Origin: JALHNI01 sp965229305
GTDB lineage: Bacteria; Acidobacteriota; Terriglobia; Bryobacterales; Bryobacteraceae
DNA length: 64,000 bases
Direction: 5' to 3'
NCBI GenBank assembly: GCA_965229305.1
Contig: CBDDIZ010000033.1
Span: 124,001 to 188,000 of the forward strand
In this document: piece after piece, positions 26,339 through 34,506 of the stretch
How the letters are laid out: the number at the start of each line of letters is the position of its first letter
How positions within the stretch are numbered: the first letter of the stretch is position 1
Translations under genes and position numbers: made by a program
Notes under the pieces: model-generated
The model's input: the letters and a program-made list of their open reading frames with translations, nothing else
The model's database searches: none
Told to the model about the DNA's origin: nothing

Positions 26339-27574
26339 GTGAGTCCGCAACCCGCTCCGATGGCGTCTTCGCGCGCGGTGGAGCTGGAGATTTTGACGAC
26401 GTCCGCGGGACGGCGATCGCTCTCCGGTTTCTTTCTGTGCGGCGTCCTGTTGTCCTTCCTCGGGATGATTTTGCCAGCTTGGGGCTATCACCTGCTGAGC
26501 CAGTTCAAGCTGGTGGGATTTTACTTTCTGGCCCTGGGCGGCGGGCAGTTGATCGGACTGCGGGTTTCGCGACATTTGCTCAATCGCCTGAGCGTGCAGA
26601 GCATTCTGATTCTGAGCAGCCTGATTGCGGCGATCGGTCTGACGCTTCTGGGGCTCTACGCGCCGCCCGCGCCGTTCCCCTGGCGGATCGGAGGGCTGGT
26701 CACCATCGGCGCCGCCGCGGGCCTGCTGAGCACCACGGTCTTCCATGCGATCACGCCCGTGTATCGTCAGGACCCCGCCGGAACCCTGAACCTTTCGGGC
26801 ATGCTCTACGGCTCGGGCTGTCTGGCCTGCTCGCTGTTGGTGGCGGCGACCTATTACGTGTACACGCCGGGCAGCATCCTGTACTGGATTGCGGCGATCG
26901 CGGTGCTACTGGGCTACTACTTCCGGCGGGGGAAGTTCCCCAAGACGCCGGCATTGGATCAGTTGCGGTCCGAAGAACGGCGCTCGTTGCAAAGCGTGGC
27001 GCGAGATTTCCAGTCACCGGGGGCAATGCTGTTCGGACTCCTGCTGTTTTTCCAGTTCGGCAACGAAGGGGCGCTGGCTGGTTGGCTGCCTTTGCTGCTG
27101 GTGCAGCGCTTGGGCGTGAGTCCCTCGACGGCGCTGTGGATCCTGGCGGAGTATTGGTTCTTCCTGGTGGTGGGGAGAGGCGTGGCGCAAGCATTGCTGC
27201 CACGGGTGAGCCATCCCCGGTTGTTGCTGGCGAGCGTCCTGGCGGCGATCGTGGGCTGCATGATTCTGGCGACTACGGTGAGCGTCTTTGGCGCGGTGAT
27301 GGCGGTGTTCTTCGTGGGGTCAGGCTTTGCGATGATCTATCCGCTGGTGACGGAGAAAATCGGCAACCGATTTCAGTACTATCATCCGGGCTTCTACAAC
27401 GGGATCTTTTCCTTTGCGAGCGCGGGGGCGATTCTGGCACCTTTTTCGGTGGGCTATCTGACGGATTGGTTCGGCATCAGTGCGGTGATGGTGCTGCCCT
27501 TGCTGGGCACGCTGACCGTGTTCCTCCTGTTGGTGCTGATCTCGATTGAGACACGGCTCACCAGCCCGAAATAG
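26339..27574 (+). CDS. MFS transporter
   Basis: A 411-residue major facilitator protein with about 12 helices. Visible segments are FFLCGVLLSFLGMILPAWGY and RIGGLVTIGAAAGLLSTTVF, with a central Arg/Glu-rich loop (RSEERRSLQSVARDFQ) between the two halves and a second half beginning GAMLFGLLLFFQFGNEG. The start is GTG 26339 with AAGGG overlapping; the downstream ATG at 26360 is an alternative. It is the first of three tightly packed genes (YkgJ-like 2 bases later, then the VOC protein). Substrate unknown; resembles FucP/sugar-type carriers only loosely. Confidence 0.85.
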   Translation: MSPQPAPMASSRAVELEILTTSAGRRSLSGFFLCGVLLSFLGMILPAWGYHLLSQFKLVGFYFLALGGGQLIGLRVSRHLLNRLSVQSILILSSLIAAIGLTLLGLYAPPAPFPWRIGGLVTIGAAAGLLSTTVFHAITPVYRQDPAGTLNLSGMLYGSGCLACSLLVAATYYVYTPGSILYWIAAIAVLLGYYFRRGKFPKTPALDQLRSEERRSLQSVARDFQSPGAMLFGLLLFFQFGNEGALAGWLPLLLVQRLGVSPSTALWILAEYWFFLVVGRGVAQALLPRVSHPRLLLASVLAAIVGCMILATTVSVFGAVMAVFFVGSGFAMIYPLVTEKIGNRFQYYHPGFYNGIFSFASAGAILAPFSVGYLTDWFGISAVMVLPLLGTLTVFLLLVLISIETRLTSPK

Positions 27575-27576
27575 CG

Positions 27577-27837
27577 ATGGAGTGCCGGGCCGGTTGCGGG
27601 GCGTGTTGCATTGCACCGTCGATCAGTTCGCCGATCCCGGGAATGCCGGAGGGTAAGCCCGCCGGCGTGCGTTGCGTGCAACTGACCGACGACGACCGAT
27701 GCGCCTTGTTCGGCGACCCGAGGCGTCCGAGCGTCTGCCAGTCCTTGCGGCCAAGCTCAGAGATGTGCCGGGATTCCGCCGAGGCTGCGTTAATTGGCCT
27801 GACCCAACTTGAAGCCCACACGCGCCCGGGCTTATGA
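27577..27837 (+). CDS. YkgJ-family cysteine cluster protein
   Basis: An 86-residue protein with the YkgJ (CxxxCxxCC) signature. Cys at residues 3, 7, 10, 11, 33, 42, 54 and 64 are probably ligands of a zinc or iron-sulfur site. The start is two bases after the MFS stop, and the stop overlaps the VOC gene ATG by 4 bases. Function of the family is unknown. This is at the short end for the family. Confidence 0.88.
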   Translation: MECRAGCGACCIAPSISSPIPGMPEGKPAGVRCVQLTDDDRCALFGDPRRPSVCQSLRPSSEMCRDSAEAALIGLTQLEAHTRPGL

Positions 27838-28232
27838 TCGGACAAGTGCCGCAGAAAATTGGAACGATTGGCTGGATGGACCTGACGGTGGAAGATGCCG
27901 CGTCAGCGCGGGACTTTTATTCCGCCGTGGTGGGCTGGGTACCGCAGGCGATCAGCATGGGCGAGTATTCCGACTTCTGCATGGGTCCGCCGAAGGGCTT
28001 GCAGGCCGAAAGCCAGCCGGTGGCGGGGATTTGCCATCGACGGGGTCAGAACGCGGACTTGCCGCCGGTGTGGCTGGTTTACCTGACGGTGGCCGACATC
28101 GCCGCAAGTTTGGCTCGCGTGCAGGAGCTGGGCGGCAAAGTGCTCGCGCAAACGCGCAGTTCGAGCGGCGGTCACTACGCCGTAATTGAGGACCCGGCGG
28201 GCGCGGTGTGCGCTCTCTACCAGGAAAGCTAG
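27834..28232 (+). CDS. VOC (glyoxalase/bleomycin resistance) family protein
   Basis: A 132-residue vicinal-oxygen-chelate protein with two beta-alpha-beta-beta-beta repeats: IGWMDLTVEDAASARDFYSA in the first and VYLTVADIAASLARVQELGG in the second, ending HYAVIEDPAGAVCALYQ. Typical of single-domain stand-alone VOC proteins that act as dimers in detoxification or as enzymes of unknown substrate. It overlaps the YkgJ-like gene by 4 bases and is likely co-transcribed with the MFS transporter. Confidence 0.93.
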   Translation: MIGQVPQKIGTIGWMDLTVEDAASARDFYSAVVGWVPQAISMGEYSDFCMGPPKGLQAESQPVAGICHRRGQNADLPPVWLVYLTVADIAASLARVQELGGKVLAQTRSSSGGHYAVIEDPAGAVCALYQES

Positions 28233-28240
28233 CGTGCGAC

Positions 28241-29545
28241 TTAGAGCGTGACGATCTTGTCGGACTCGAAGCGCTTGAAGGCGTTGCGGGTGTCGACGAT
28301 CAGACGGGCTTTGTCGAGCACGGCCGCATAGTCGAAATCAGCGTGGTCGGTCACGCAGACGACGCAGTCAGCGGTGGCCGCCATTTCGAGCGAGTCCTGA
28401 GCCGTGAGTTCGCCGGTCCCTTCAATGCGGCACGTTTTGACGAAGGGATCCGAGTAGGTAACGCGCGCGCCACGAGCCTGGAGCAGGTGGATGATGTCGA
28501 GCGCGGGGGACTCACGGACGTCGTCGATGTCGCGCTTATAGGCCACCCCGAGAATATGCACGTGCGAGCCGCGCAGAGGCTTGGTGTGGTCGTTGAGCGA
28601 GTTCTGAATCTTGTCGACGACGAAGTGCGGCATCTGGCCGTTGATGTAGCCGGCGAGTTCGATGAAGCGCGCTTCAATGCCCGCCTGCTTCGTCTTCCAG
28701 GAGAGGTAGTAAGGATCGACCGGAATGCAATGGCCACCGAGCCCCGGACCCGGATAAAACGCCATGAAGCCGAAGGGCTTCGTTTTGGCGGCCTCGATCA
28801 CTTCCCAGACGTTCATGCCCATGCGATCGCACATGATGGCCAGTTCGTTCACCAGGCCGATGTTGATCATGCGGAAGGTGTTCTCCAGGAGCTTGACCAT
28901 TTCGGCGACGCGGGTGGAACCGACCGGCACCACTGTCTCAAGAGCCATGCGATAGAAGGCCGCGCCGGCTTCCGTGCAAGCTGCGGTGATGCCGCCGACA
29001 ACCTTGGGAATATTCTTCGTATGGTAGTTCGGGTTACCGGGATCGACGCGTTCCGGGGAGAAGCAGACGAAGAAGTCACGGCCGACCTTGAGGCCGGAGG
29101 CTTCCTCCAGAATTGGCACCATCATCTCATCGGTGGTTCCGGGATAGGTGGTGGATTCGAGAATGATCAGCATCCCCGGGTGGAGATGGCGGCCGATCTC
29201 GCGCGAGGCGGCATCGATGAAGCTCATGTCCGGATCCTTGGTTTTGCGCAAGGGGGTCGGAACGCAGATGTTGATGGTATCGAGTTCGCGGATGATCGAA
29301 AAATCGGTGGTGGCACGGAGGTGGCCGGAGGCGACCAGCGGCGCCAGGGAATCCGTCGCAACGTCCTGAATATAAGACTGGCCCTGATTGATGGAGTCCG
29401 TCTTGCGGGAGTCCAGATCGATTCCAGTGACGTGAATGCCTTCTTTGGCAAATTCAACGGCCAAGGGCAGGCCCACATAGCCGAGGCCGACGACGCCGGC
29501 CTTAACGGACCGATCTTGGAACTTCTTCTGCAATTGTTCGAGCAT
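28241..29545 (-). CDS. Nucleotide-sugar dehydrogenase (UDP-N-acetylglucosamine/mannosamine 6-dehydrogenase, WecC-like)
   Basis: A 434-residue enzyme of the UDP-glucose/GDP-mannose dehydrogenase family, which oxidises UDP-sugars to uronic acids for surface polysaccharides. N-terminal NAD site is AGVVGLGYVGLPLAVEFAKE. The catalytic region carries the nucleophilic Cys in PGPGLGGHCIPVDPYYLSWK, with VGSTRVAEMVKLLENTFRMI just before it. The C-terminal UDP-binding domain has HILGVAYKRDIDDVRESPA. Follows the dapF-like gene by 15 bases on the same strand. Confidence 0.93.
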   Translation of the reverse strand: MLEQLQKKFQDRSVKAGVVGLGYVGLPLAVEFAKEGIHVTGIDLDSRKTDSINQGQSYIQDVATDSLAPLVASGHLRATTDFSIIRELDTINICVPTPLRKTKDPDMSFIDAASREIGRHLHPGMLIILESTTYPGTTDEMMVPILEEASGLKVGRDFFVCFSPERVDPGNPNYHTKNIPKVVGGITAACTEAGAAFYRMALETVVPVGSTRVAEMVKLLENTFRMINIGLVNELAIMCDRMGMNVWEVIEAAKTKPFGFMAFYPGPGLGGHCIPVDPYYLSWKTKQAGIEARFIELAGYINGQMPHFVVDKIQNSLNDHTKPLRGSHVHILGVAYKRDIDDVRESPALDIIHLLQARGARVTYSDPFVKTCRIEGTGELTAQDSLEMAATADCVVCVTDHADFDYAAVLDKARLIVDTRNAFKRFESDKIVTL

Positions 29546-29560
29546 AGGGTGGTAGGGGGG

Positions 29561-30364
29561 TTACGTTTCGAAAAGGAACTCGCCGTGAGCGATCAATTCC
29601 GCCGGCCCCACCAGGAAGATCGACTCTTTCCAATTTAACTGGAGGGGGCCGGCAGGAGTTCGTACGGTTACTTGATCATCCACGAGGCCGCGGAGCTTTG
29701 CCGCGGCGAAAGCACCGGTGGAGCCGGTGCCGGACGAAAAAGTTTCGCCGGCGCCGCGCTCAAAGAAGCGGACGTCGAGGGTCTGGCGGTCAAGCACTTT
29801 GATGAAGGAGACGTTGGTGCGCTTGGGGAAATGGGGATGCCACTCAATGGCGCGGCCCATGGTGCGCCAGTCGAAGTCGAAGTGGTCGACAAAAACGGCG
29901 CATTGGGGGTTGCCTACATCGAGGATGGCGACGGGGGTGTAGCCCTCACCCAAGGGGAGGGAGAAGTATAAGTCGCCCTCAGCGACGGTGGGAAGCCCCA
30001 TGTTCATTTCGAAGATGAACTTCTTACCTTCGCGTGAGAGCAATTGGAGATGCTTGGGACCGGCGCCGGTGGCTATGCGAACCGCATCAGTGGCAAAGCC
30101 GCACTCGATCAGAAATGCCGCTGCGCAACGGGTGCCGTTGCCGGAAATCTCCACTTCGCCACCATCGGGGTTGAATAGGCGAATGCCGCCGTGGGCTCCG
30201 TCGGAGCCCGGGCGCACCAGGAGCCAGCCGTCGGCGCCCACTCCAGCGTGCCGATCGCAGATGGCTTCGGCAATCTGGGAAAGATGTTCCGCGGGCGCTT
30301 CCGCTTCCCACGTCAGGAGGAAGTCGTTCTTGGCCCCGTGGGCCTTCGTAAAGGGAATTCGCAT
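29561..30364 (-). CDS. DapF-like epimerase homologue with Ser at both catalytic Cys positions
   Basis: A 267-residue member of the diaminopimelate epimerase fold. Standard landmarks are KAHGAKNDFLL at the N-terminus, NPDGGEVEISGNGTRCAAAF, TNVSFIKV and ERGAGETFSSGTGSTGAFAA. In DapF the two acid/base Cys lie immediately before GNG and GTG; here both are Ser (residues 74 and 211). Cys-independent relatives exist in the superfamily (PhzF; Ser/Thr variants of proline racemase that are dehydratases), so racemase or lysine-pathway activity should not be assumed. The ATG 30364 is preferred over an upstream in-frame ATG at 30418. It precedes the UDP-sugar dehydrogenase by 15 bases. Confidence 0.82.
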   Translation of the reverse strand: MRIPFTKAHGAKNDFLLTWEAEAPAEHLSQIAEAICDRHAGVGADGWLLVRPGSDGAHGGIRLFNPDGGEVEISGNGTRCAAAFLIECGFATDAVRIATGAGPKHLQLLSREGKKFIFEMNMGLPTVAEGDLYFSLPLGEGYTPVAILDVGNPQCAVFVDHFDFDWRTMGRAIEWHPHFPKRTNVSFIKVLDRQTLDVRFFERGAGETFSSGTGSTGAFAAAKLRGLVDDQVTVRTPAGPLQLNWKESIFLVGPAELIAHGEFLFET

Positions 30365-30404
30365 GCCGAATTCTTTATTTTGGCATGCGGCAGTACGGCA
30401 AAAA

Positions 30405-30436
30405 GAAAAAAGCCCCACCGGCGAACGGCGGGGCTC
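30405..30436 (-). terminator. Intrinsic terminator of the 30.5 kb receptor gene
   Basis: On the minus strand GCCCCGCCGTTCGCCGGTGGGGC with nested pairing followed by TTTTTT, 24 bases past the receptor stop. The dapF-like gene begins just beyond it. Confidence 0.85.
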
Positions 30437-30459
30437 TTGTAGGGGGGACGAGCTTCGGT

Positions 30460-33400
30460 TTAGAAGGTCACCCGGACGCTCACCTGGGCACGACGGTTGT
30501 TGGTACCGTCGGGGAAGCCCTGCGAGGCGGTGGGCGAGCCGTAAGTGGGGGTCGGTGTCAGGATGCCGTTGGTCGCCGAATAGCGCTCGGTAATGGCGTT
30601 GGTGTTGGTCGCCGTATTCGTGGCGTTGAAGACCTCGAACTGCAGCCAGGCCTTCACACGCTCCGTGAACGGCAGTTCCCGAGCGATGCGAGCGTCGACG
30701 CGGTAGACCTGGTCGACATCGAGGTTGGAGAACGGCAGGAACGGCACGCGGGGGCTGCCGCCCAGACCGTTGAGGCTGGTGTTGTAGGCCGCTCCGGCAA
30801 AGGGCGATCCGGACACGCGGATGGTCGAGGTGAACGGCTGCGCCGAAGCGAACGTCGTGATCTGGGAGAGCTGCCAGCCGTTGATCAGCCAGCGAGCCGC
30901 CCAGGTGTCGCGCTTGGTGAACGTGGGGTTCATCACCGAGCTGATCGCGACCCGGTGCCGCTGGTCGAGGCCCGAAGACCCCTTGTCGGCGCTGTAATCA
31001 CCGTTGAACGTGCTACGAATCGAGTCGAAGAAGAGCGCGTTGCTGCCACCACCCTGATTCGCAGTGTCGATGGCGTGAGACCAGGTATGGGCAACCGAAA
31101 ACTGGTAACCCTTCGAGAAGCGCTTGTTGAACTGCGTGACCAAGCCGTTGTACCAGGACTGACCGCCGTTTTCGATCTGCGTGATGCGCTGATAGCGGCG
31201 ATCAATGCGATTGGCGAGCAGATAGGTAGGCGTGGAGTAGCTGCCGACCTGATTGCCGGAAGCGTCGTTGATGCGATAGGTGAAGTTGGGGCCGGGGGCG
31301 CCAACATTGAGGTCGCGAGCCGTAGTGATCTGGACCCCGCGCGAGTAGACATAGGAGACCGTGAGGCTCATGTCGCGAGCGATTTGGCGCTCGATGGCAA
31401 AGTCGCTTTGAATCGTGTAGGGATTGCGGAAGTCGTCGCCGGTGATCACGATGTTGGCGGAGCCTTGGGGGAAGCCGGTGAGGGAGGCAACAGTGGCCGG
31501 GAACACCGGTGCTCCCGCCGCGCCGGGAAGCACGCTAATGGACGGCTGATAGAGGCCATTCGAAAGGAAGGCCGACTGCAACAATGCACCCTGGAAGCGG
31601 GCATAAAACATTCCGGCGCCGGCGCGGATCACGGTCTTGTCGTTGATCGAATAAGCGAGGCCAAGGCGCGGTCCCCAATTGTTCTTGGGCGAGTTGATGC
31701 GGCCAGTTTGGGGATAGTCGGGATTGACCTGCGAGGGTTGAGGCAATTGCGAGTATTCATAGCGAATGCCAGCATTCACGGTCAGCTTCTTGGTGGCACG
31801 CCATTGGTCCTGGATGAAGAAGCTGTAGTCACGCGTGGTGAAGTCGAGGATGGGGTTACCGAAGGCCTGACTGAAGGTCTGGTAGTTGCGCCCCGCGACG
31901 GTGTTGCCAGTGAAGTCGAGGGCAAACGCGTTGAAATTCGCATAGGAATAGCTACCGTACTGATTGCGAAGGAGGTTCAGGTAGTCTTGCGTGTTGACCA
32001 CGTCGAAGCCAAGCTTGAGGGTATGGGCGCCCTTGGTCCAGGTACCGGTGTCGGCGAACTGGAAGCGCTGCTCGGAGGGATTGATTCGCGGATAGTCGAT
32101 CGCCGCGCCGAGAGGGGCGCCGGCCACGGTAATCCCCAGCCGACCGGTGCTCGCCGGGATGAGGTCGTTCGACATGTCGTCCGCGAGACGATCTTTGAAC
32201 CAGCCGAAGCGGGCCTCGTTGACGAACGTATTGGACGGAATCGAAGTCCAGACCGCCCGGCCATAACGAGTGCGGACGGTGGAATCGGCGTTGTTGGAAG
32301 CCGCGTTGTTATTCGTGAGCACGGCTTGGGTCTGAATACCGTGGGGCGAGATCCAGCGGAGATAATTCAGGCTAAAGCTAAGCGTGTTGCGCGCATTGAC
32401 GACGTAGTCGATCTTGCCGAAGCCCAGTTCGGTGTTGGCAGTGCGCGAGATCAGGATGCCGTTGTTGCGAAGCATATAATCGCGGGCTGCGTTGCACTGA
32501 GCCGCCGTAGCGGTACACGTAGCGTTGAAGTTACCGCTGCCGTCGGTGAGACCGGCGGTGATCAGGCGATTGAGCGCCGGGAAGTTGCGGCGCGTGAACT
32601 CAGTATTGAAGAAGTAAAACAGCTTGTCCTTCTTGATGGCGCCGCCTATGGAGCCGCCAAACTGATGCCGCCACTCGGGAGGATTGATCGACGCATAGCG
32701 ATCACGAGCATTGAGCGTGCGATTGCGGAAAAACCAGTAGCCGGTGCCGTGCACGTCGTTGCCGCCGGAGCGCGTGACGGTATTGATGACGCCGCCGGAA
32801 GCCCGACCAAACTCGGCGGAGTAGCCGCTGGTGAGCACCTGGAATTCCTGAACCGCGTCCTGCGAAATCTGAGACGAGATGCGGGTGCGGCCGGCATTCT
32901 CGTTGTAGAACTGGTTGGTGGTGTCGTTGCCATCGGTGAGGAACGCGTTACCGCCGGCGATGCCACGGAAGCTCACCAGGCCGAAGGCGCCATCAGCCAC
33001 GACACCCGGCGACAGAAGAACAAAGCTATCGACGCGGCGACCGTTGATCGGAAGGTCGCGAATCTGCTTGCTGTCGACGACCTGCGAAACGCCGGCCTTT
33101 TGGCTTTCAATAATGGGCGCTTCCGAGACTACGGAAACGCTGGTGTTGGCCCCGGCGATTTCCAGTTTCACGGCGAGATCGACCTGTTGGCCGACGTTGA
33201 GCGTGATGTTTTTGACTTCGTACTTGGAGAAGCCATTGGCTTCAACCTCGACGGCATAGCCATCAGCGGGGACTAAGGCAGGAGCAGTGAAAACGCCAGC
33301 GTCGTTCGAAACAAGGTCGCGACGAATGCCTTTGGAGGCATTCTGGACGAGAACCTTCGCAGAAGGCACCGCCGCACCGGTAGCGTCGCGAACAACGCCA

Positions 33401-33492
33401 GTGATGCTGCCCATTCCGGCAACGGATTGTGAGTACGCGGCAAAAGTGAAGAGAGAGAGGGTGAGAAGGACTCTACCTAGGGTGAGAAGCAT
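30460..33492 (-). CDS. Oar-like TonB-dependent receptor with carboxypeptidase-regulatory domain
   Basis: A 1010-residue outer-membrane receptor. Signal peptide (MLLTLGRVLLTLSLFTFAAYS), then a carboxypeptidase-regulatory-like domain ITGVVRDATGAAVPSAKVLV, a plug domain with LPINGRRVDSFVLLSPG, and NAFLTDGNDTTNQFYNENA, then a long porin-type barrel. The N-terminal and plug regions are only distantly similar to the 22.5 kb receptor, so these are old paralogues rather than a recent tandem copy. It ends with QVSVRVTF, the expected C-terminal aromatic. No ligand is evident. Confidence 0.93.
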   Translation of the reverse strand: MLLTLGRVLLTLSLFTFAAYSQSVAGMGSITGVVRDATGAAVPSAKVLVQNASKGIRRDLVSNDAGVFTAPALVPADGYAVEVEANGFSKYEVKNITLNVGQQVDLAVKLEIAGANTSVSVVSEAPIIESQKAGVSQVVDSKQIRDLPINGRRVDSFVLLSPGVVADGAFGLVSFRGIAGGNAFLTDGNDTTNQFYNENAGRTRISSQISQDAVQEFQVLTSGYSAEFGRASGGVINTVTRSGGNDVHGTGYWFFRNRTLNARDRYASINPPEWRHQFGGSIGGAIKKDKLFYFFNTEFTRRNFPALNRLITAGLTDGSGNFNATCTATAAQCNAARDYMLRNNGILISRTANTELGFGKIDYVVNARNTLSFSLNYLRWISPHGIQTQAVLTNNNAASNNADSTVRTRYGRAVWTSIPSNTFVNEARFGWFKDRLADDMSNDLIPASTGRLGITVAGAPLGAAIDYPRINPSEQRFQFADTGTWTKGAHTLKLGFDVVNTQDYLNLLRNQYGSYSYANFNAFALDFTGNTVAGRNYQTFSQAFGNPILDFTTRDYSFFIQDQWRATKKLTVNAGIRYEYSQLPQPSQVNPDYPQTGRINSPKNNWGPRLGLAYSINDKTVIRAGAGMFYARFQGALLQSAFLSNGLYQPSISVLPGAAGAPVFPATVASLTGFPQGSANIVITGDDFRNPYTIQSDFAIERQIARDMSLTVSYVYSRGVQITTARDLNVGAPGPNFTYRINDASGNQVGSYSTPTYLLANRIDRRYQRITQIENGGQSWYNGLVTQFNKRFSKGYQFSVAHTWSHAIDTANQGGGSNALFFDSIRSTFNGDYSADKGSSGLDQRHRVAISSVMNPTFTKRDTWAARWLINGWQLSQITTFASAQPFTSTIRVSGSPFAGAAYNTSLNGLGGSPRVPFLPFSNLDVDQVYRVDARIARELPFTERVKAWLQFEVFNATNTATNTNAITERYSATNGILTPTPTYGSPTASQGFPDGTNNRRAQVSVRVTF

Positions 33493-33625
33493 GAGACTGT
33501 TTCCATTTTAGCGAATGGCGGTGAAGTTTCCATGACGAACACCCTACATTTGCGGGTATTCGCGAGCCCCACATGCAGGTGGTATATAGGATCTCGCCAG
33601 TTTGTTGTTAGGCTGAAGAAGAGCT

Positions 33626-34171
33626 ATGAAATTGTACGACTTGGATCCCGGCGCCTATTGCCCGGAGATTTGCCGGATGATCGTGGAGATCCCGATGGGA
33701 TCCAGCAACAAATACGAATACGACGGCGATCTGGATATGTTTCGCCTGGACAGGGCGTTGTATTCGCCCATGCACTATCCAGGAGATTATGGCTTTATTC
33801 CTGGCACTCTGGCGGAAGACAATGACCCGCTCGACGTCCTTTGTTTAGTTCAAGATCCGAGTTTTACGGGGTGCTTGATCGAGGTGCGGCCGGTAGGAAT
33901 TCTCCGGCTGCGCGATGAACGCGAAGGCGACGAGAAGGTCCTGGCGGTGCCGACAAAGAATCCACGCTATGACCAAATCCACACGATGGACCAGGTGGGG
34001 TCCCACGTGCTGCGGGAGTTGGAACACTTCTTCTCGATCTATAAAGAGCTTCAAGGAGCCGTCATGCAACTGGATGGCTGGGGCGGACCGATGGAAGCAC
34101 GAAAGACCATCATGGAATGCCGGCAGCGCTACCTGGAGAATCTGGAAGCCACAAAGGTGCCGCAAGGCTAG
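33626..34171 (+). CDS. ppa: Inorganic pyrophosphatase
   Basis: A 181-residue family I inorganic pyrophosphatase, hydrolysing PPi in the cytosol. Hallmarks are VEIPMGSSNKYEYD near residue 20, PGDYGFIPGTLAEDNDPLDV with the metal-binding Asp set, and the C-terminal half with GWGGPMEARKTI. Length is typical for the bacterial hexameric enzyme. Flanked by two divergent or separate receptor genes; it has its own terminator. Confidence 0.96.
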   Translation: MKLYDLDPGAYCPEICRMIVEIPMGSSNKYEYDGDLDMFRLDRALYSPMHYPGDYGFIPGTLAEDNDPLDVLCLVQDPSFTGCLIEVRPVGILRLRDEREGDEKVLAVPTKNPRYDQIHTMDQVGSHVLRELEHFFSIYKELQGAVMQLDGWGGPMEARKTIMECRQRYLENLEATKVPQG

Positions 34172-34196
34172 TTCGACGTTTATTTTGTAGCGAGTT

Positions 34197-34228
34197 AGGC
34201 CGTCCGGCGGTTGCCGGGCGGCCTTTCT
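34197..34228 (+). terminator. Intrinsic terminator after ppa
   Basis: AGGCCGTCCGGC-GGTT-GCCGGGCGGCCT with one mismatch, followed by TTTCTATTTCC, 25 bases after the ppa stop. Confidence 0.82.
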
Positions 34229-34298
34229 ATTTCCTGGCAGCCGGGCGACGGCAGTCTCTGCTGCGACAGAAATATTGCAATTCACTTGCATCATCCTG

Positions 34299-34328
34299 TT
34301 GACACACAGACCTTTTCGGTCGTAATTT
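34299..34328 (+). promoter_or_regulatory. Sigma70-type promoter for the 34.5 kb receptor
   Basis: Perfect -35 TTGACA (34299-34304) with a 17-18-base spacer to GTAATT/TAATTT. Transcription from about 34335 would yield a ~170-base leader before the receptor start. Confidence 0.65.
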
Positions 34329-34336
34329 GGCTTAGT

Positions 34337-34506
34337 GGCTCACTTGTGGGAACTCGATGAGCCAAAAACGAAGGCCTTCGCGCAAAGCTCTTGGCCGGGC
34401 AGCGCGAAGGCCTGACGATCACCAACCGGTTCCGGCTGGTGGTTCCTCCATCATAGGAACTTCCCTCTACGCCGGCAACCTCGTACCGAAGGAGAGCTAT
34501 GCGTCT
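34337..34506 (+). promoter_or_regulatory. Structured leader with four successive hairpins upstream of a TonB receptor
   Basis: Hairpins: GGCTCA/TGAGCC (34337-34363); a perfect 12-bp stem AGGCCTTCGCGC/GCGCGAAGGCCT (34372-34413); CACCA-CC/GG-TGGTG (34420-34441); GTTCCT/AGGAAC (34442-34460). These sit between a strong promoter and the ribosome site AAGGAGAG at 34488-34495. There is no U-run after the long stem, so control would be at translation or stability. The consensus of cobalamin or TPP riboswitches was not recognised. A leader peptide of two codons (ATG CGT CTA TGA at 34499) precedes the start. Confidence 0.55.

Noticed and set aside
30385..33276. A 963-codon plus-strand open frame opposite the 30.5 kb receptor
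   Set aside because: Same cause: antisense phase of a GC-rich coding gene. The translation has no recognisable domain.
34357..34506. N-terminal extension of the 34.5 kb receptor to ATG 34357
   Set aside because: The extra 50 residues lack a signal peptide and coincide with strong hairpins; the ribosome site and signal peptide belong to ATG 34507.
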